In this document: positions 9,898 through 18,387 of the stretch, in pieces
Position numbering within the stretch: the first letter of the stretch is position 1
Layout: each line of letters begins with the position of its first letter
Assembly (NCBI RefSeq): GCF_000331305.1
Contig: NZ_KB217478.1
Location: 1,115,366-1,179,365 of the forward strand
DNA: 64,000 bases
Direction of reading: 5' to 3'
Origin: Calothrix sp. PCC 7103
Lineage (GTDB): Bacteria > Cyanobacteriota > Cyanobacteriia > Cyanobacteriales > Nostocaceae
The notes under the pieces: model-generated
Seen by the model: only the letters and a program-made list of their open reading frames with translations
The model's database searches: none
Told to the model about the DNA's origin: nothing
Translations under genes and position numbers: made by a program

Positions 9898-10451
9898 AAC
9901 TTTTGTATCGTTTTTTCACAAAATACTGGCACCTATCTCTAGTTTCTCTTATTCTGATCCTGATTCTAATCATTCCCATCAAAATTAAAATAGCGTTACA
10001 TCAAGCACCGCAACCTCAAGCATTTTTTGTTTTAGGTGGTGAACCAAAACGCGAAGAGGTAACTGCTGAAATTGCGCGTTGGTTTCCAAATTTAGATATA
10101 TGGCTATCTTCGGTTCCCAATGTTGTAGAAACTAAAAAAATCTTTAAAACTGCCGGCATTAATTCTACTCGCTTACATATTAACCAAAGCGCGGTTGATA
10201 CTGTAACTAACTTTACTACTTTGGTAAATGATTTCCAACAATCTAAAATTCAACATTTGTACCTAATTACCAACGATTACCATATGCCCAGAGCTAAAGC
10301 TATTGGTACTTTAGTCTTAGGTAGTCGCGGTATTGTTTTTACTCCTGTTTCTGTTCCTTCAAATCAACCTCAAGAGTCAAATTTTCGTATCGTCCGAGAT
10401 ACGCTTCGGTCGGTACTGTGGATTTTTACAGCCCAAACGCTCGGTAAATGA
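9894..10451 (+). CDS. DUF218 (YdcF/SanA-like) membrane-anchored protein
   Basis: A 185-residue protein with one N-terminal membrane segment (residues 13-31) and an extracytoplasmic DUF218 domain. The domain begins FFVLGGEPKREEVTAEIA and has the later strand YLITNDYHMPRAKAIGT. DUF218 proteins (YdcF, SanA, ElyC) are linked to envelope or polysaccharide carrier metabolism; their chemistry is not well defined. It overlaps the oxygenase by four bases and is followed 22 bases later by an acetyltransferase, so all three probably form one unit. Confidence 0.85.
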   Translation: MKLLYRFFTKYWHLSLVSLILILILIIPIKIKIALHQAPQPQAFFVLGGEPKREEVTAEIARWFPNLDIWLSSVPNVVETKKIFKTAGINSTRLHINQSAVDTVTNFTTLVNDFQQSKIQHLYLITNDYHMPRAKAIGTLVLGSRGIVFTPVSVPSNQPQESNFRIVRDTLRSVLWIFTAQTLGK

Positions 10452-10473
10452 TAAATAATTATAATTTTTTATT

Positions 10474-11013
10474 ATGCGCTTAGACCAATATACTATCGGT
10501 ACTTATACACCAGGGGCGCCTTTATGGAAGCAAATTCTATGGTACTTCGTTGGTTCTCCTTTGGTGGAATGCCATTGGTTGCCAATGTCTAATATTAAGG
10601 TTGGGATACTTCGGTTGTTTGGAGCACAAATTGGGCAACTAGTTCGCATTAAACCTGGTGTTAGAGTAAAATTTCCTTGGCGCCTAACTGTTGGCAATTG
10701 TGTTTGGATTGGTGAAGATTGCTGGATTGATAATCTTGCTCACGTTCAAATCGAAAATCATGTTTGTTTGTCTCAAGGTGTGTACTTATGTACTGGCAAT
10801 CATGATTGGAGCGACGCTAGCTTTAAATTGTCTGTAGCTCCTATTTATATTCAAGAAAGTAGTTGGATTGCCGCTAAGTCAATGATTGGGCCAGGTGTGA
10901 CCATTGGTAAAGGTGCTGTATTGACTTTGGGTAGTGTCACCGCTCATTCTCTAGAATCAATGACCATATATTCTGGTAATCCCGCACAACCCGTTAAACG
11001 ACGAAAATGGTAG
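10474..11013 (+). CDS. WcaF/HpsU-type polysaccharide O-acetyltransferase
   Basis: A 179-residue left-handed beta-helix acyltransferase of the WcaF type. It contains hexapeptide repeats from about residue 45 (VGILRLFGAQIGQLVRIKPG) to the end, the LCTGNHDWSD segment with the catalytic-type histidine, and the terminal SMIGPGVTIGKGAVLTLGSV coil. These enzymes transfer acetyl from acetyl-CoA to a sugar hydroxyl in exopolysaccharide. In filamentous cyanobacteria close homologues are labelled HpsU in hormogonium polysaccharide clusters, which would fit the polysaccharide context, but I cannot prove that orthology here. Confidence 0.9.
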   Translation: MRLDQYTIGTYTPGAPLWKQILWYFVGSPLVECHWLPMSNIKVGILRLFGAQIGQLVRIKPGVRVKFPWRLTVGNCVWIGEDCWIDNLAHVQIENHVCLSQGVYLCTGNHDWSDASFKLSVAPIYIQESSWIAAKSMIGPGVTIGKGAVLTLGSVTAHSLESMTIYSGNPAQPVKRRKW

Positions 11014-11172
11014 TATCAAATATTATATAAAGAAAATGTAATCAAATTTTATCGTATCTTCAAGAACAAAATTAATGTATCATTATATGATTATTAACAT
11101 AATCACCTATCGAAAATAGTTATACATATACTTTTTATTGTTTTGAGAAGGTTACTGTAATCTCGGTATTTA

Positions 11173-11685
11173 ATGATGCTTGAATTTATACCTTTCTTAA
11201 TCGCCTGCACAATCTTACTAGGCGCCATTAGCTTAAAAAGTCCTGTGCTGCTTTTTTGCTTGCTCGCAGGTAGTTTAATTTCAGTAGTAATACATCAAAT
11301 TGGGCGCCAAGTCAATTTACCGAGGCGCCAAGTTATATTTTTACAGGTTGTTGCAGTAGGTGTAATTTTAGCTTGTTTTTGGTTAGACTATTTTGCAGAC
11401 CCGGCTCAAGCTCAGTTTTTTAAACGTGCGGAGGATTTTTTCAGAACGAACTTAACACAAGGTACCTCTAATACGACTAATGCTGCTGGTACGCAAGCGG
11501 CTATAAGTTTGATTTTTAACGTGATGAGGGCGTTATATTTACTGTATATAGCAGTAGCTCTAATTGGCGTAATTAACGCAGTTCGTAGGGATGATGACTG
11601 GCAGAATATCGCTAGAACTCCTTTGCTGGTTGTGATTGCTGTTACAATTGCTGATGTACTTACAGGATTTGTAATTGGGAATTAA
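11173..11685 (+). CDS. Small polytopic membrane protein, first gene of T4SS-like operon
   Basis: A 170-residue protein with about five predicted membrane segments (near 4-22, 25-43, 54-75, 108-136 and 147-166). A short soluble stretch around residues 80-105 is rich in polar residues and ends NTTNAAGTQAA. I do not recognise a named family. As the first gene in an operon with VirB3-, VirB4-, VirB6-, VirB8- and VirB10-like products, and because its last two helices flank a short charged loop (RRDDDW), it may play the TrbC/VirB2 pilin-like or a membrane scaffold role; that is inference. Its stop overlaps the next start by one base (TAATG). Confidence 0.75.
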   Translation: MMLEFIPFLIACTILLGAISLKSPVLLFCLLAGSLISVVIHQIGRQVNLPRRQVIFLQVVAVGVILACFWLDYFADPAQAQFFKRAEDFFRTNLTQGTSNTTNAAGTQAAISLIFNVMRALYLLYIAVALIGVINAVRRDDDWQNIARTPLLVVIAVTIADVLTGFVIGN

Positions 11686-12053
11686 TGAGTCAAGACAAAG
11701 ATAAAGATTTTCGCCCAGTTAATAGGATACTTGGTAGTCAGCCTTCGTTGGGTCCAATACCTGCTGACCAGGTTCTGCCTTGGACCATTATTGCTTTAGC
11801 TTCTTATTTCATTGTTAACGGCATTTTTGGAGGTTTATTCCAAGATGGATTTCAAAAATGGTTGTGGACTGCATTAGTTGCGACATGGGGAATTGCCACT
11901 TGGTGGATACTTACAGGGGGTAAAAGTTGGCGCTTTTTGAGTAAGTTTATCGGTGTTCCGACTTGGACTAGAGGATTTGCCCGTTATCACAGCATCCTGA
12001 GAAATCATGAAGGAAAAAATCGGAAAGCAAAGCGTCGAAGGAACAGGAAGTGA
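11685..12053 (+). CDS. VirB3/TrbD-like small membrane protein
   Basis: A 122-residue protein with a soluble N-terminus (RPVNRILGSQPSLGPIPADQ), two closely spaced membrane segments (about residues 31-50 and 56-77) and a strongly basic tail ending KNRKAKRRRNRK. Size, two-helix hairpin and position directly before a VirB4-like ATPase match VirB3/TrbD proteins of type IV secretion systems, which bind VirB4 at the membrane. The stop/start overlap with the gene before (TAATG) and a 47-base overlap with the ATPase gene indicate tight coupling. The family call is from synteny and topology, not from a diagnostic motif. Confidence 0.65.
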   Translation: MSQDKDKDFRPVNRILGSQPSLGPIPADQVLPWTIIALASYFIVNGIFGGLFQDGFQKWLWTALVATWGIATWWILTGGKSWRFLSKFIGVPTWTRGFARYHSILRNHEGKNRKAKRRRNRK

Positions 12054-14751
12054 AAGATTAACTCCCTTTGAGGATGCTCTCAATTTGGCTACAATGTTGC
12101 GCGTTTCACTAGGTGGACGCGATATTGGCGCCTATATTTTGACACAAGGAACTCAAAAGGATAGATTATGCTTTGTCTTCGGTTTTGAGTGTCGGGGTGT
12201 TCACACCACTTTGAGAACAGAACAAATCGACCAAATTATCGGTAATATCGAAGCTGGTTTAAAGGATATCCCCGTCAACGAGCAAATTACTTTTCACCTT
12301 GGTTCGTTTAGTTCAGATGCTCAACGGCAAGAAGAACTTGCGTCTCTAATTAAAAATGTCCCTTCAAAAGATATAAAATATTTACTACTCGCAGAACGCG
12401 CGCGTATTCAAGAACTTACAAGTAATGGTGTTCGCAAGCCAAAATTTCTACGAATTTACGTCACTTACACAGTTGAAAGTAATTCGACTAATACAAGTGA
12501 TTGGATAGAGCGGATTTTAGCCAAAGCTGAATTATTCTGGCTCAAATTTAAGGGAGAAGTCGCAGAAGTCGAAAATCAGCGACTCGAAGCTATTATTGCC
12601 GATGCTTTTCAAGGGTTTGGTCGCTGGGAGCAAGTATTAGCCAATAAAATGGCACTCGATATTCAACCTTTGACTACTGAACAACTTTGGAGCGAAATTT
12701 GGCGTCGTTTTAATAATAATCCACCCATCCCTATTCCGCAGTTGCTTATATTCGATGAAAATGGACTCCACGAAGAAGTTTATTCTGACTTAGCAAGTAC
12801 TAAACTACTATTAGAAAACATTCATAGTACGACACTATTAATAAAGTCAAGTATACCCTGTGCAGACCGTCGTTGGATTCATGTTAAAGATAATTATATA
12901 GGTGCCTTAACATTTCTAGAAAAACCGGGTAGCTGGCAGAGTAAAACAGCGCAGTTACGATATTTATGGGAATTATTAGCACGTGAAACGGTTGTAGACA
13001 CAGAAGTATTTTGTCAACTAACTGCCGCAAACCCAGCTTTAGTCAAAACAACGCTACAGCGAGTCTTAAAGCAGTCGAATATGACCGCATTAATGGCTCA
13101 AGAAAAAAGTAAAACGATTGACGTTAATGCTCAATTAAAGTTAAGGAAATCAGTAGCAGCGCAAGAACAATTATACGAAGGCGCCGTACCAATTTACGCA
13201 GGAGTCGTTATTTTCGTTCATCGTTCCACCGTCGAACAACTAGACGAAGCGACGAGATATATAGAAAATTGCTTTCAACGTCCAGCAGAAGTAGTTAGAG
13301 AAACTCAGTACACTTGGAAAATATGGCTGCAAACTTTACCAATTGTATGGGAAAAACTATTAGCAAAACCATTTAATCGGCGCCAATTATATTTAACCAG
13401 CGAAGTACCCGGTTTAATGCCTTTAGTACTGACCAAACCCAGTGACAACTACGGGTTTGAGTTGATAGCAGAAGAAGGTGGGACACCGATACATTTAGAT
13501 TTATTTAACGAACATAAGAATTTAGCTTTATTTGCGACAACACGCGCAGGTAAATCCGTATTAGTATCAGGTATATTAACGCAAGCATTAGCACATAATA
13601 TACCAGTAGTTGCATTAGATTTTCCTAAACCCGATGGAACATCAACATTTACCGACTACACACAGTTTATAGAAGGAGGCGCCTATTTTGACATCTCTAA
13701 GCAATCGAATAACTTATTTGAACAGCCAGACCTACGCTTATTATCACCAGAAGAACAACGCGACCGTCAGCTAGATTATACAGCTTTCCTCGAATCGGCA
13801 CTCATGACAATGGTATTAGGCGCCGAAACCGAGAACCCATTATTATCACAAACAGTACGTTCACTATTAAATATTGCATTAACAGCATTTTTTGCTGATG
13901 AGGGGATAAAACAAAGATACAGAACAGCAATGGAAGGGGGGTTTGGAACTACAGCGTGGCAAAAAACACCAACCTTACAAGATTTTCTCTACTTTTGTTC
14001 CCCCGAACATTTACAACTAGACTCAATGAGTCAGCGAGTAGAAGACGCACTCAGTCAAATTCGTTTGCGGTTGCGGTTTTGGTTATCGAGTCGAGTCGGA
14101 CAAGCAATATCAGCACCATCGAGCTTTCCCACCGATGCTCAACTTTTAGTATTTGCCCTACGAAACTTATCAGATAGTGAAGACGCAGCAATATTATCAT
14201 TAAGCGCATACTCAGCAGCATTACGTCGCGCACTAAGCTATCCAGCATCAATATTCTTTATCGACGAGGCGCCAATCTTATTTGAATTCGAGCAAATCGC
14301 GAACCTAGTTGGTAGAATATGTGCCAACGGCGCCAAAGCAGGAATAAGAGTTATTTTATCAGCCCAAGACCCGGACACCATCGCCAAATCAAAAGCCGCA
14401 TCCAAGATATTACAAAACTTAACAACAAGACTAGTTGGACGTATCCAACCCGTTGCGATAGATAGCTTTGTAGACATATTAAAATACCCACGTGAAATCA
14501 TCTCACGCAACGCATCAGAAAGCTTTTTTCCAAGAAAAGAAGGAGTATACAGCCAATGGCTACTCGACAACAACGGCATTTATACCTTTTGCCGTTACTA
14601 CCCAGGATACGAACAACTAGCAGTAGTAGCCAATAACCCGAACGAACAAAACGCACGGAACATAATGATGAAAAAATACCCCGATAAATATGAGGCAATA
14701 TCAAAATTCGCACATCAACTAATTACATCCCTAAGAAAACCCTCTCCGTAA
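12007..14751 (+). CDS. VirB4-like type IV secretion ATPase
   Basis: A 914-residue protein of the VirB4/HerA-FtsK ATPase group, close to the usual VirB4 length (about 800-900). The N-terminal half (residues 1-490) lacks membrane segments. The ATPase half shows a Walker A in FATTRAGKSVLVSGIL (about residue 512), a Walker B in SIFFIDEAPILFEFEQ (about residue 750) and a Q-motif-like RVILSAQDPDTI (about residue 785). VirB4 powers pilus assembly and substrate transfer on the cytoplasmic side. It starts inside the preceding gene (47-base overlap). The stop abuts a palindromic repeat. No relaxase or VirD4 gene is found nearby, so it may not serve DNA transfer. Confidence 0.88.
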   Translation: MKEKIGKQSVEGTGSERLTPFEDALNLATMLRVSLGGRDIGAYILTQGTQKDRLCFVFGFECRGVHTTLRTEQIDQIIGNIEAGLKDIPVNEQITFHLGSFSSDAQRQEELASLIKNVPSKDIKYLLLAERARIQELTSNGVRKPKFLRIYVTYTVESNSTNTSDWIERILAKAELFWLKFKGEVAEVENQRLEAIIADAFQGFGRWEQVLANKMALDIQPLTTEQLWSEIWRRFNNNPPIPIPQLLIFDENGLHEEVYSDLASTKLLLENIHSTTLLIKSSIPCADRRWIHVKDNYIGALTFLEKPGSWQSKTAQLRYLWELLARETVVDTEVFCQLTAANPALVKTTLQRVLKQSNMTALMAQEKSKTIDVNAQLKLRKSVAAQEQLYEGAVPIYAGVVIFVHRSTVEQLDEATRYIENCFQRPAEVVRETQYTWKIWLQTLPIVWEKLLAKPFNRRQLYLTSEVPGLMPLVLTKPSDNYGFELIAEEGGTPIHLDLFNEHKNLALFATTRAGKSVLVSGILTQALAHNIPVVALDFPKPDGTSTFTDYTQFIEGGAYFDISKQSNNLFEQPDLRLLSPEEQRDRQLDYTAFLESALMTMVLGAETENPLLSQTVRSLLNIALTAFFADEGIKQRYRTAMEGGFGTTAWQKTPTLQDFLYFCSPEHLQLDSMSQRVEDALSQIRLRLRFWLSSRVGQAISAPSSFPTDAQLLVFALRNLSDSEDAAILSLSAYSAALRRALSYPASIFFIDEAPILFEFEQIANLVGRICANGAKAGIRVILSAQDPDTIAKSKAASKILQNLTTRLVGRIQPVAIDSFVDILKYPREIISRNASESFFPRKEGVYSQWLLDNNGIYTFCRYYPGYEQLAVVANNPNEQNARNIMMKKYPDKYEAISKFAHQLITSLRKPSP

Positions 14752-14811
14752 AGACGCGATTAATCGCGTCTCTACTGCCTCTGTGTCCTCTGCATCTCTG
14801 TGGTAAAAACT
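14751..14811. repeat. Palindrome (AGACGCGATTAATCGCGTCT) plus CTCTGTGT-type dispersed repeat
   Basis: The perfect palindrome AGACGCGATTAATCGCGTCT begins at the last base of the virB4-like stop codon. It is followed by a CTCTGTGTCCTCTGCATCTC tract ending in GTGGTAAAAA. Both units recur elsewhere in the window (palindrome at 17627 and 59551; tract at 22177, 31324 and 37755). They fill the gap before the next gene of the operon and may form an RNA hairpin. Confidence 0.7.
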
Positions 14812-14814
14812 CTT

Positions 14815-15597
14815 ATGAAAAAACTCATTATACTTACATCCTTCCTCTCCCTCATAATCACCTTACCAGCCACAGCACAACTAGGGCAAGTATGGACAGA
14901 CTTTCAATCCTACTCAGCAGACCTACAAAACCATCTTAGAAACAACCTAAACGAACTAAAACCCTTACAAATTCAAAGCCAAAGCGCCATCACCAGTAAT
15001 ACAGGAGAACTAAATATTCCTAACCCACTAGGCGCCGGAGAAACGCTCAGTAACGACATTAACGTAAACTTATTATCTAGTAACTATGAAACAAACCCTT
15101 TAATTAACTCAATAATATTTGGCAACGAAATGAACCGTTTAATATTTCGCAGTTCTGCTGCTGGAACATTAGGCAACAACGGACAACTGCGGACAAAAAT
15201 TAAACTCCAAAACGTCGAAACAGAATTAAAAAGCATTGACGCATTTGCCGACGAAGCAGACAAAATCAACCAAGATTTTGTCAGCGACATTCAAGCCGAA
15301 ATTAATCGACTTGCCAGTATCAGCCAACCGATTGGAACATTACTAAGTGTCCTCAACCAATCCAACTTACTAACACAGCAAATTAAAATACAGCGTGACC
15401 AATCAAAAATCATCGCCGAAACGCTTGCACAAACAATTCACGAAAACCAACTTTTACAATACTCCAATCTAAACCTAGCCAGTATCGGAGAGCAGATAGA
15501 AGACACAAACCGTGCGCGTCGAGTCGATAACTCAACCGAAGCAGCGCGACTTTTGCGTACCACATCTCAAACTGACTTATTCGGTCGAAAACCTTAA
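14815..15597 (+). CDS. Secreted coiled-coil protein (VirB5-like position)
   Basis: A 260-residue protein with a clear Sec signal peptide: MKK, a hydrophobic stretch LIILTSFLSLIITL, then the cleavage-type site PATAQ. I choose the ATG at 14815 rather than the in-frame GTG at 14800 because the signal peptide begins there. The mature part is mostly helical, with a probable coiled coil at about residues 130-235. Position after a VirB4-like gene and before a VirB6-like gene, plus a secreted helical character, matches VirB5/TrbJ, the pilus-tip or periplasmic adaptor. Sequence identity to that family is not evident by eye, so the role is inferred. Confidence 0.75.
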   Translation: MKKLIILTSFLSLIITLPATAQLGQVWTDFQSYSADLQNHLRNNLNELKPLQIQSQSAITSNTGELNIPNPLGAGETLSNDINVNLLSSNYETNPLINSIIFGNEMNRLIFRSSAAGTLGNNGQLRTKIKLQNVETELKSIDAFADEADKINQDFVSDIQAEINRLASISQPIGTLLSVLNQSNLLTQQIKIQRDQSKIIAETLAQTIHENQLLQYSNLNLASIGEQIEDTNRARRVDNSTEAARLLRTTSQTDLFGRKP

Positions 15598-15599
15598 TT

Positions 15600-16628
15600 A
15601 TGTTTTATTTAGCCCAAACTGGTATAGATAATGTAATAGGTAGCGGCGCCACTACAGCAAAGAGTATCGCCGAAGCATGGGACAAACAGTGGTTAGATTT
15701 ATTACAAAGCAATAATAGCTTTTACGGTGCCTTAACAAACTTAGGTATATTTTTTGCAGTTGGTACATTATTATTTTTTATGTTCCAATGGCTCAAAGAT
15801 TTAATATATAGTGACTATTCGCGGCCAATATCAGCATTAATATGGCCGTTTATTATAGTATTATTACTTACAAATACAGGAGCAGGAAGTGCATTATCTA
15901 ACCTGACATTAGGAGTTAGGAATTTACTTAATACAGTCAACCAGCAAATTATCACAACAGCAGACGCAAATAAAATATATCAGCAAGCTTTAAACATGAG
16001 TACAGGTGAAGAAATAGCGGGGTCTTTACTGCGTCCATGTGGGTCACTTTTGGGAGAGCAGCAAACTCAATGCTTAGTAAAAGCAGGTGAGAAAGCTAGC
16101 TTACTTTGGCAAGAATATCGGAATTTATACGGAAATCAAATTTGGATAGACCGCTTAGAGACTAAAGTAACTCAAATTGCTTATAGTCCAGGGGCTGTAT
16201 CAGAAAGCACCTTTAATGCATTGCTTGGTTCCACAATGCAAACGATTATTAAAAACTTTTTTATTTCATTACAGTATGCATTTCAGAACCTCATCGAGGC
16301 TACGATGTTGTTAGTAGCTGCTTTGGGTCCACTCGCAGTAGGAGGTTCATTACTACCAGTTGCAGGTAAACCAATTTTTGCGTGGTTAACAGGATTTTTA
16401 TGTTTAGGAATTTCTAAAATATCTTTTAACATTATCGCTATAATAACAGCCGCAGTCATTGTCAACGGGCCAGGACAAAATGCTAATACTGACCCAGACT
16501 TGATGTGGTTTATGATTTTTCTTGGTTTATTGGCACCTATCGTTTCTCTAGTTATAGCAGGTGCAGGAGGGTTTGCGATATTTAATGCCATTAGCTATAC
16601 GGGTGCATTGGTTCGAGATAGAGTTTAG
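15600..16628 (+). CDS. VirB6/TrbL-like polytopic membrane protein
   Basis: A 342-residue protein with about six membrane segments (near 48-65, 78-98, 205-235, 240-262, 265-290 and 300-325) and a large extracytoplasmic loop around residues 100-200 holding a likely disulphide pair in LRPCGSLLGEQQTQCLVKAG. VirB6/TrbL proteins have this topology and form the inner-membrane part of type IV secretion channels. It starts two bases after the stop of the secreted coiled-coil gene and is followed 13 bases later by a VirB8-like gene. The call combines topology and gene order. Confidence 0.72.
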   Translation: MFYLAQTGIDNVIGSGATTAKSIAEAWDKQWLDLLQSNNSFYGALTNLGIFFAVGTLLFFMFQWLKDLIYSDYSRPISALIWPFIIVLLLTNTGAGSALSNLTLGVRNLLNTVNQQIITTADANKIYQQALNMSTGEEIAGSLLRPCGSLLGEQQTQCLVKAGEKASLLWQEYRNLYGNQIWIDRLETKVTQIAYSPGAVSESTFNALLGSTMQTIIKNFFISLQYAFQNLIEATMLLVAALGPLAVGGSLLPVAGKPIFAWLTGFLCLGISKISFNIIAIITAAVIVNGPGQNANTDPDLMWFMIFLGLLAPIVSLVIAGAGGFAIFNAISYTGALVRDRV

Positions 16629-16641
16629 CAAGGTGTAAGAC

Positions 16642-17457
16642 ATGGTTCGTTTACTCGAAAAGAAAAAAGCTAAAACAAGCGTTCTAACGATTTTTGCGTT
16701 TACAACTTTTGGGTTACATCTATTAGCTTTATTGATGCTGGTGTTACAGGGGTTAAACATTCGCTCGTTGAGTTTACAGAAACCTCCAAATTTTGTGCAG
16801 ATGATAGATGGTAAAACGGTAGATATCAATAAATCGAATTTAGAACCGGAACCAGAGACGATACGTCAGTTTATAAATAAGACCATGACGTTAATGTTTA
16901 ACTGGTCGGGAAAATTACCACCGCAGTCTATTGATGAAGCAACACAACCTAAACCAGATGGGGGTGTACCTGTACCAACAGGAAAGGGGAATCAAAAAAT
17001 TAGTACTACTAGTTGGGTTGCTGGGTTTGCGTTATCTGAGGATTTTCGTAAAGGGTTTTTGACGAAAATCGCGGAGATGACACCACCAGAGGTGTTTTTG
17101 AATAATCCGAGTCAAGCTATTTCGTTACGGTTAGCGGTTAAAAGCATATATCCACCAAAAAAAATTGCTCCTGGTAAGTGGCAAGTTGGAATGGTGGCAG
17201 ATTTAATACAGAAAAAACAATCTGATAACCGCAGTGTGATAATTCCTTTTAATAAGGATTTGCTTGTACGTTCTGTTGATTCTTTTGGGTATCCGCAAAG
17301 TATGAAGAGTGATTTACAAAAAGCTATTTATAGTGTTCGTGCTGATAAGTTGGAAATTTATGAGATTAGAAATTTATGTTTGGTGGATGAGTATACTGGT
17401 TTGAGTCAAGATAAGTCTTGTGGAAATTTGAAGAATGACCAGACTTTTATTAAATAA
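16642..17457 (+). CDS. VirB8-like bitopic protein, first of two tandem paralogues
   Basis: A 271-residue protein with a short basic cytoplasmic tail (LLEKKKAKT), one membrane segment (about residues 16-39) and a periplasmic domain of about 230 residues. This is the VirB8/TrbF arrangement, an inner-membrane assembly factor of type IV secretion systems. Conserved-looking motifs shared with the next gene are VQMIDGKTVDI, PETIRQFINKTMTLMFNWS and IPFNKDLLVRSVD. A segment GFALSEDFRKGFLTKIAEMT (about residues 131-150) is present here and missing from the paralogue. An AAGGTG ribosome-binding site precedes the ATG. The C-terminus has two cysteines. Confidence 0.7.
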   Translation: MVRLLEKKKAKTSVLTIFAFTTFGLHLLALLMLVLQGLNIRSLSLQKPPNFVQMIDGKTVDINKSNLEPEPETIRQFINKTMTLMFNWSGKLPPQSIDEATQPKPDGGVPVPTGKGNQKISTTSWVAGFALSEDFRKGFLTKIAEMTPPEVFLNNPSQAISLRLAVKSIYPPKKIAPGKWQVGMVADLIQKKQSDNRSVIIPFNKDLLVRSVDSFGYPQSMKSDLQKAIYSVRADKLEIYEIRNLCLVDEYTGLSQDKSCGNLKNDQTFIK

Positions 17458-17653
17458 AATTTTAGACTGTCATTCTGAGCGTAGCGAAGAATCTCAAATT
17501 GTCATTCTGAGTGTAGCGTAAACGGAGTTTTCCCGGAGGGTAGAATCTTTATAAACTTGTAGATTATTTAGATGCTTCGTTCCTCAGCATGACAATTATA
17601 TTAATATTTTTTACCACAGAGACACGTAGAGACGCGATTAATCGCGTCTCGAC
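17458..17653. repeat. Dispersed repeats inside the T4SS-like operon
   Basis: The 200-base gap between the two VirB8-like genes is almost all repeat. It contains two copies of GTCATTCTGAGYGTAGCG (from 17468 and 17500), a partner arm ending CTCAGCATGACAAT (17582), a reverse-oriented ACCACAGAGACACGTAG tract, and the palindrome TAGAGACGCGATTAATCGCGTCTC (17627-17650). The same families occur in at least three other places in the window. They probably form stable RNA hairpins within the operon transcript. Confidence 0.75.
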
Positions 17654-17660
17654 AAGGAGG
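17654..17660 (+). promoter_or_regulatory. Strong ribosome-binding site (AAGGAGG)
   Basis: AAGGAGG lies eight to nine bases before the ATG at 17669. It favours that ATG over the GTG one codon upstream. Such a perfect Shine-Dalgarno is unusual among the genes of this window. Confidence 0.75.
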
Positions 17661-17668
17661 AAGAGGTG

Positions 17669-18322
17669 ATGAAATTAGAGAGTAAGAAAAGTAGTTTTTT
17701 GCCTTTGTTTACTGTAGCGACATTTGGGTTACATTTGTTTACTTTTTTGTTGTTGACGTTTCATTGGTCGTTGTTACAGCAGTTGCAACAGCGTTTAACT
17801 CCTCAAAGTTTGGTGCAGCTAATTGATGGACGTGCCATAAGTGTAGACCCAAAACCTGATATGGAAAGGTATCCGGAGACAATAAGACGATTTGTGGGTG
17901 AAACGATGACTTTAATGCTTACTTGGTCACAGCAACAACAACCACGAATGGTTTGGGAAACAAGTTCCGTTTTAGTAAATGATAACTTAAAGCCGAAATT
18001 AGAATCAATAATTAGTCCCTCAGAAACATTGAGTCAGGGTACCGAAAACGTTTTAGTCATCCAAACCATTGGACAACCAACTAAAATTAGTGAAGGTAGA
18101 TGGAAAGTTGAAATAATCGCCAATCAAATCATCTTTACCAGCTCTGATAAATTAGGAAAAACAATCCCCTTTAATAAACAAATTTTAATACAAGCAGTAG
18201 AGGCGCCGTTTGCCTCATTACCAAATTTACCAGTACCACTAAACATAGCAGTCTCCCGTCTAGGAGAAGCAAGACTACAAATATATAACGTCTGCGACAT
18301 CAACGAAAAAAACTGCTCATAA
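17669..18322 (+). CDS. VirB8-like bitopic protein, second tandem paralogue (shorter)
   Basis: A 217-residue protein with a basic N-terminus, one membrane segment (about residues 11-31) and a periplasmic domain. It is clearly related to the preceding gene: LVQLIDGRAISVD, PETIRRFVGETMTLMLTWS and IPFNKQILIQAVE align with matching motifs there. It lacks an internal stretch of about 30 residues of the first copy, so the two periplasmic domains probably differ in shape and could form a hetero-oligomer. The ATG at 17669 is preceded by AAGGAGG. VirB8/TrbF is the best-fitting family from topology and context; the divergence is large. Confidence 0.68.
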   Translation: MKLESKKSSFLPLFTVATFGLHLFTFLLLTFHWSLLQQLQQRLTPQSLVQLIDGRAISVDPKPDMERYPETIRRFVGETMTLMLTWSQQQQPRMVWETSSVLVNDNLKPKLESIISPSETLSQGTENVLVIQTIGQPTKISEGRWKVEIIANQIIFTSSDKLGKTIPFNKQILIQAVEAPFASLPNLPVPLNIAVSRLGEARLQIYNVCDINEKNCS

Positions 18323-18373
18323 CCTTCCTCTCTTCCCTTTGCGTACTTTGCGTCCTTTGCGGTTAAATAAAAA
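18323..18373 (+). repeat. CCTTTGCGTCCTTTGCGG-type dispersed repeat
   Basis: Between the second VirB8-like and the VirB10-like gene lies CTTTGCGTACTTTGCGTCCT followed by TTGCGGTTAAATAAAAAA. This sequence type is widely dispersed in filamentous cyanobacterial genomes. It is transcribed within the operon; its function is unknown. Confidence 0.55.
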
Positions 18374-18387
18374 AAAGATATAAAATC

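Noticed and set aside
14238-14579. 113-codon minus-strand frame opposite the virB4-like gene
   Set aside because: It is antisense to the conserved Walker B region of the ATPase; no ribosome-binding site and no recognisable motif.
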